Shown piece after piece: positions 31,154-35,143 of a stretch of 35,143 nt of DNA (position 1 is its first letter; each line of letters opens with the position of its first letter). Under the pieces are notes generated by a model, which saw nothing but the letters and a program-made list of their open reading frames with translations, ran no database searches and was not told the origin of the DNA. A program made the translations under genes and the position numbers. Source of the stretch: Pelomyxa schiedti (taxonomy: Eukaryota; Evosea; Pelobiontida; Pelomyxidae); the NCBI GenBank assembly GCA_020536535.1, contig JAHLWZ010000973.1, positions 1 through 35,143 of the forward strand. Direction: 5' to 3'.

Positions 31154-33301
31154 ATGGCACAGACCACGCTACCGCGACGTGAGCTTCCACTGTATTATCC
31201 GCCGTGCGCATTTACTGCGCATTGGAACAACTTCAAGACCGCTTTGGAGAGTTCTCCCCTGTCAAACTTCGGACAGTACGGAGTGTTTTTCCTTCAGTAC
31301 ATTTTTTAAAACATGTGAACAGCCTTCGTTCCATTATCAACCAAATGCATGAGTGGACGAATGCCAATGCGCCGCCAATGACAGCCGCGCAGTTTCAGAG
31401 GCTCTCTGGACTCGAGGGTCTCAGAAGCGCAATTGACTGGATGGACTCGCACCAGGGGTCGTGGTGGGACCCCAATTTCATTCCCGCCACCACCACCCCT
31501 GACACCCCCCCTTCCACACCAACCGGCGAAAATTCCACGCCCACTCCACCTCCGCCGCCACCGCCTCCACCACAACCAGGAGAAAAAAAGGCCTCGGCCG
31601 GTAGAAAAAGGCACCCTGTGACGCACGAGTGCCCAGACTGGTGGACCCAAGTTTTGCCACGAATTCGCAGTTTGGCGTTGCGTTTGCCTGAGGTGTGGCC
31701 TCATTCATGCTCCTCTGCAACAGCTTCCAGTAATTCGGCCACTGCGAATACTACTACTCCTACTTCTGCTGTTGCTAGCACATCCGAGACTCCCGCAATG
31801 GCTTCGGTCGAATCAACGGGCTCGGCAAATACGAAGATTCATGTTGCAACTGAGTATGGAGTGCGTGTACTCCAGGCCGGCTCCAACTGCAACATTGTAT
31901 TGTCCTCTGCTGCTTGTTTATCTCTTCTGGCGACTTCATTTTTCTGTAATATCATTGACTACACAAATCAAGTCTGCCAAGCTAATTCAATAACTACTTC
32001 TCTAATCAAATATTCAGCAAGCCTTTATCTCAAACTGGACTTGTCGGTCAGAACTTCAGGTTTCAGAATGGGGTAACCTTGATTGGTTTGCTCTCTTTGG
32101 TTCAAGAGTAGATACTGGGATCGAGCGAATTAAATGTTTTCTCGCACTTTTTTACCTGGCCACAGCTTTCCCTGACGAATTTGATGCAGGTTCTTTTCTT
32201 TTTTGAATTGAGCCATTTACCAAATCCCTGCCCAGGCGATGTCACTTTTTACCGTAGCTGTGTAGCGCAGGATCACCTCCCATCCTGGAGTACATCCACC
32301 ACTCCACTGAGTTTTGACATTCAGCTACACACCAATCGCATGGAGATCGCCGGTGCCGGAATGTTTGTTGACTTTGCAAACAAAGATTTGCATATTGGGT
32401 GTATAATACCTTCTGCAACACAAGTTTGTTTCCTCTTATCATTTGGAGCTGAAGGAAATTACCTCATTGCACCCTACCTTTTTAGGAAGAAGTACTATTT
32501 TCTGTTAGGCCTTATCTTTTTGTTGGCCTTCTATTTTCTCAAACAATGGAAGATAATGAAGCAATAATAATCACTGGATGCAAACAAGTTATCAAATACA
32601 CTGGATACTTATACAGTTTTCAAATGGCAGGTACACACTGCACTATCATATTTACTTGTAATAATTTTGTACAAACAAGGTGTATTTTCTCCCACCTCAA
32701 GAAAGTTCAAAGCAGAGCCACCTCATATTATCGCTATTGATGCCGTTACATCGGGGCAATTTGACGATGATCTCCTTATTCGGGATCTCAATAAGGCCTA
32801 CATTGGTTTCTCAGGTATACCTGGATCTACTCCTCCGGCCCAAACTATAACTACTGGAGGCTGGGGCTGTGGTGCTTTTGTATGTTTTCCTCTTTTGTAC
32901 CAAACTATCCTTAACACACACCAGGGAGGCAACGTATTCCTTAAATTCCTGCAGCAGGTTGCTTTCTTTCCTTCCCTTTCAGCCTGGCTCTAACCCATTG
33001 TCAGTGGATGGCAATATCAGAAGCACACAAAGTAATGCTGTTCTCCACTTTTGGAAAAACACTGGAACACAGAGAGCTCAGTGAAATCGTGAAGCTTGCC
33101 AAAGAGGCTGGTTACCGAGTATGTGACATCCACAGAATTATCAGCGAGTTCGGTTCCTCCAAGAGAGCAGATAAATTCCAAAAGTTCTTGCTCAGCAGAA
33201 TGACACCTCTCCCTCCACCGCCAACACAACCAAATGCAATTGCAACAACAGACACTACCAGCCCCGACACAACAAAACCTCCCACAAATAGTTCAGAGTG
33301 A
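31154..33301 (+). CDS. PARG: Poly(ADP-ribose) glycohydrolase (PARG)
   Basis: Eight exons: 31154-31275, 31323-31971, 32018-32189, 32236-32423, 32486-32630, 32680-32879, 32925-32957, 33005-33301; 1806 nt, 601 residues. The accessory region holds a proline-rich and Ser/Thr insert (about residues 105-205). The PARG fold follows: SSAACLSLLATSFFCNI, IERIKCFLALFY, DVTFYRSCV, MFVDFANKDLHIG, Q377-E378-E379 (the catalytic QEE, read across an intron), EAIIITGCKQVIKYTGY, IIAIDAVTSGQF, LIRDLNKAYIGF, and GGWGCGAFGGN. It removes poly(ADP-ribose) chains by exo/endo-hydrolysis. The glycine loop before QEE reads IGCIIPSATQEE instead of the usual GGGVL..G..QEE. The tail is Pro/Thr-rich. Confidence 0.93.
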
Positions 33302-33390
33302 AGTGTCCAGCACTTTTTCTGGCCTCTTGATTTTTTTCAAAAAAAAAATTCGACGCTCACTTTTGCCGAAACGCCAACGGTCGAATTGCG

Positions 33391-35143
33391 ATGCAGGGTA
33401 GCCAGGCTGGTGCGTGGTTCAAGTACGCAGCCGGGACATTGGCTCAGTGGGACACGAGGTGGACGTGCCCTGTTTGCGGAGGGCCGGCGTTTCGCCCTGC
33501 GGTTCACGAGTGCGGTTCCTGGCTGTGCGACGCTTGCTCCCAAGACGTATGTGTCTACCTTACCCCGCCACGGAACCTAATTTTTTGTTTTCGGGGTGGG
33601 GTGGAGGAGTCGATTTGTTTGACTGACATTGGCTTGTGACCAGAGGAAGAACTGCCCGACGTGTGGGGCGCGAATTAGGGGAAGATTGAACCCTGTGACG
33701 GACAAGCCGATTCTGGATAAGCTCGCGGCGATTGAAGTTCACTGCCCCGCGTGCCACGAGAAATTTCTGAGGGACTTGATTCTCTCCCACATAGTTGATT
33801 GCCCAATTGGTTGGTTTCAACTCCCCCCTCACTCTATTTATGAAACACTCTTTACTCTCCTCTCACTGAACGTTTCAGAATGTCCCAACAAATGCGGAGT
33901 GAAAGTATCACCGAACCATCAGGCGGAACATGAACGAAGTTGCGTTAATGTTCTGGATGTTTGCGCCGATTGCAAACAATCTATTCCAAGACGACTATTT
34001 GATGACGGGTCCCACCAGAAGTTGGATTGCCCAATTTGTATAGCCTCCTTCATTTCCTTGTTTCCTTACTTGTTACAATGGAACAGATTGCGCGAATGGA
34101 TGTGAGAAAAGGGTGAAACCAAGAGATATGGCTGAACACCAGGCCACAACATGCACAATGGCATTGGTGAAGTGCCCCGCAGAACGGATTTGCACATGGA
34201 CGGGACCAAGGCAACAACTCTCGATCCACGTACAATCCTGTGTTATGGTCAAAATGGCTCCTGCTTTCGAATCTCTAGTTGCCGAAAACAAACGAATGCA
34301 AGCTGCGCTAAACGCACTGGAGGAAAAGAATGCCGAATTGGAGCATAAGAACACTGTACAAACTGCTTTGTTACAAGAAATGCAAGGAAGCAACAACAAA
34401 GTTATAGAGTTATGCAGACTGTATAAGGAGTTAGAAGCCAACCACGTTAAAGACGTGGACTACTTGACAAGTGAATTGGAGAGAATGAAGACTGAATTGC
34501 CCCTCAAGCGGATCAAGTTCACAACACTCAACGGGGCACTCAATACCGGGCCAACAATTGTTGATTACACATCACCTCTCCAGCGGGGAGTCACACTTTC
34601 CAGGGGGATACAGCGTTGGGTTGTACCATTATCCGGAACCTTCAAAATCACCGCTGTTGGTGCAAGCGGTGGCAGCGGTGGCAGCGGCGGCAGCGATGCT
34701 GGACTTGGTGCAGTTGTAACATCAGTTGTGGAGTTGACAAGAGGCCAAGTTCTCAACATTCTAGTTGGCCAGCCTGGCGTATCTGCTGAACCCGGTTGCG
34801 GTGGAGGTGGTGGAGGGACTTTTGTATGGGAAGATGAGGTGGTGGTGAAGTTCGCCCCGCTGGCGACCAACGGGAAGATTCTGATATGTGCCGGCGGGGG
34901 CGGCGGCTCCGGCACCAGCGGCTGGTTCCAGTATTACGGGGACTGTGCCTCCCTCAGCCCCCACGTGAAGACCGGCCGTGGCGGGGCAAACGGCGAGGGA
35001 GGCATCGGGGCCGGGGGCGGCGGTGGGTCAGGGTGGCTGAGCGATGGCGCGCCGGGCAGGGGAGGAGCGGGGGCCCGCCCGCTGAGCGGGGGTGTGGGGG
35101 GATGCATGACGGCGGCGCGCGGGGGGTATGGAGGCGGGGGCGG
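33391..35143 (+). CDS. RING / TRAF zinc finger / coiled-coil / glycine-rich protein, 3' end outside the window
   Basis: Exons 33391-33546, 33644-33809, 33879-34037, 34087 to the edge. The RING starts CPVCGGPAFRPAVHECGSWLC and closes with NCPTCGARI. TRAF-type zinc fingers follow (HCPACHEKF..HIVDCPI, CPNKCGVKV..HERSC, CANGCEKRVKPRDMAEH). A coiled coil runs about residues 215-290 (ALNALEEKNAELEHKN). The C-terminal part starts IQRWVVPLSGTFKITAVGA and turns into a glycine-rich domain with GQVLNILVGQPG and LICAGGGGGSG, the layout of the ALK-type glycine-rich domain (Pfam Gly_rich). Likely a TRAF-like E3 or adaptor. At least 512 residues; truncated by the window and not by mutation. The glycine-rich end is very GC-rich. 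Confidence 0.85.

Noticed and set aside
1-35143. Prokaryotic features such as operons, Shine-Dalgarno sites, insertion sequences, and tRNA or rRNA genes.
   Set aside because: The gene structure is clearly spliceosomal; I saw no transposase, integrase, terminal repeats, tRNA cloverleaf or rRNA core on reading both strands.

Overview
This window is nuclear DNA from a eukaryotic protist. Nearly every gene has to be assembled from short exons. I modelled about 100 introns of roughly 34-190 nt, most of them 38-65 nt. Almost all are GT-AG; two fit only as GC-AG. A U2 spliceosomal RNA gene is present. Several proteins belong to large families that I recall from the archamoeba Pelomyxa: the ankyrin arrays ending in a C-terminal KWL/EWL-type repeat domain, a propeller-like GC-rich single-exon gene, and RING/TRAF/glycine-rich fusions. 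A Pelomyxa-like amoeba is my best guess, from memory of protein families and not from a search. BBS5 indicates an organism with cilia or flagella, or recent ancestors that had them.

Layout, left to right. A partial minus-strand gene (28-336). An alpha/beta hydrolase (541-1775). A secreted GH92 alpha-mannosidase in 28 exons (1882-5341). An RBR-type E3 ubiquitin ligase with N-terminal zinc-finger repeats (5440-7628). RhoGDI on the minus strand (7792-8629). An unidentified small gene (8776-9368). The proteasome assembly factor PAAF1/Rpn14 (9552-11274). A low-gene stretch (11275-11927). A weakly supported minus-strand gene (11928-12341). Two large convergent helical-looking proteins of unknown function (12272-15352 plus, 15480-18095 minus).

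The right half holds a SEL1-repeat protein with an acidic tail (18380-19993 minus), a propeller-like hypothetical protein (20116-21240 minus) divergent from BBS5 (21311-22860), a SAM-dependent methyltransferase (23107-23986 minus), a long ankyrin plus C-terminal-domain fusion (24078-27949), a second ankyrin protein (28047-30333), a small ubiquitin-like protein (30392-30685), U2 snRNA (30800-31013 minus), PARG (31154-33301), and a RING/TRAF/coiled-coil/glycine-rich protein cut by the right edge (33391-35143).

These are unrelated housekeeping and family-expansion genes, not an operon or pathway cluster. Loose themes are ubiquitin/proteasome (RBR ligase, PAAF1, RING-TRAF, ubiquitin-like) and protein-interaction repeats. 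Exon joins were chosen so that reading phase is kept and family motifs become continuous. Genes recognised by homology are firm; 5' ends of the unknown genes are not. Base composition is patchy: GC-rich blocks cover the 5' coding part of several genes (about 640-1000, 12270-12640, 20850-21200, 24100-25250, 25900-26200) in otherwise AT-rich surroundings.
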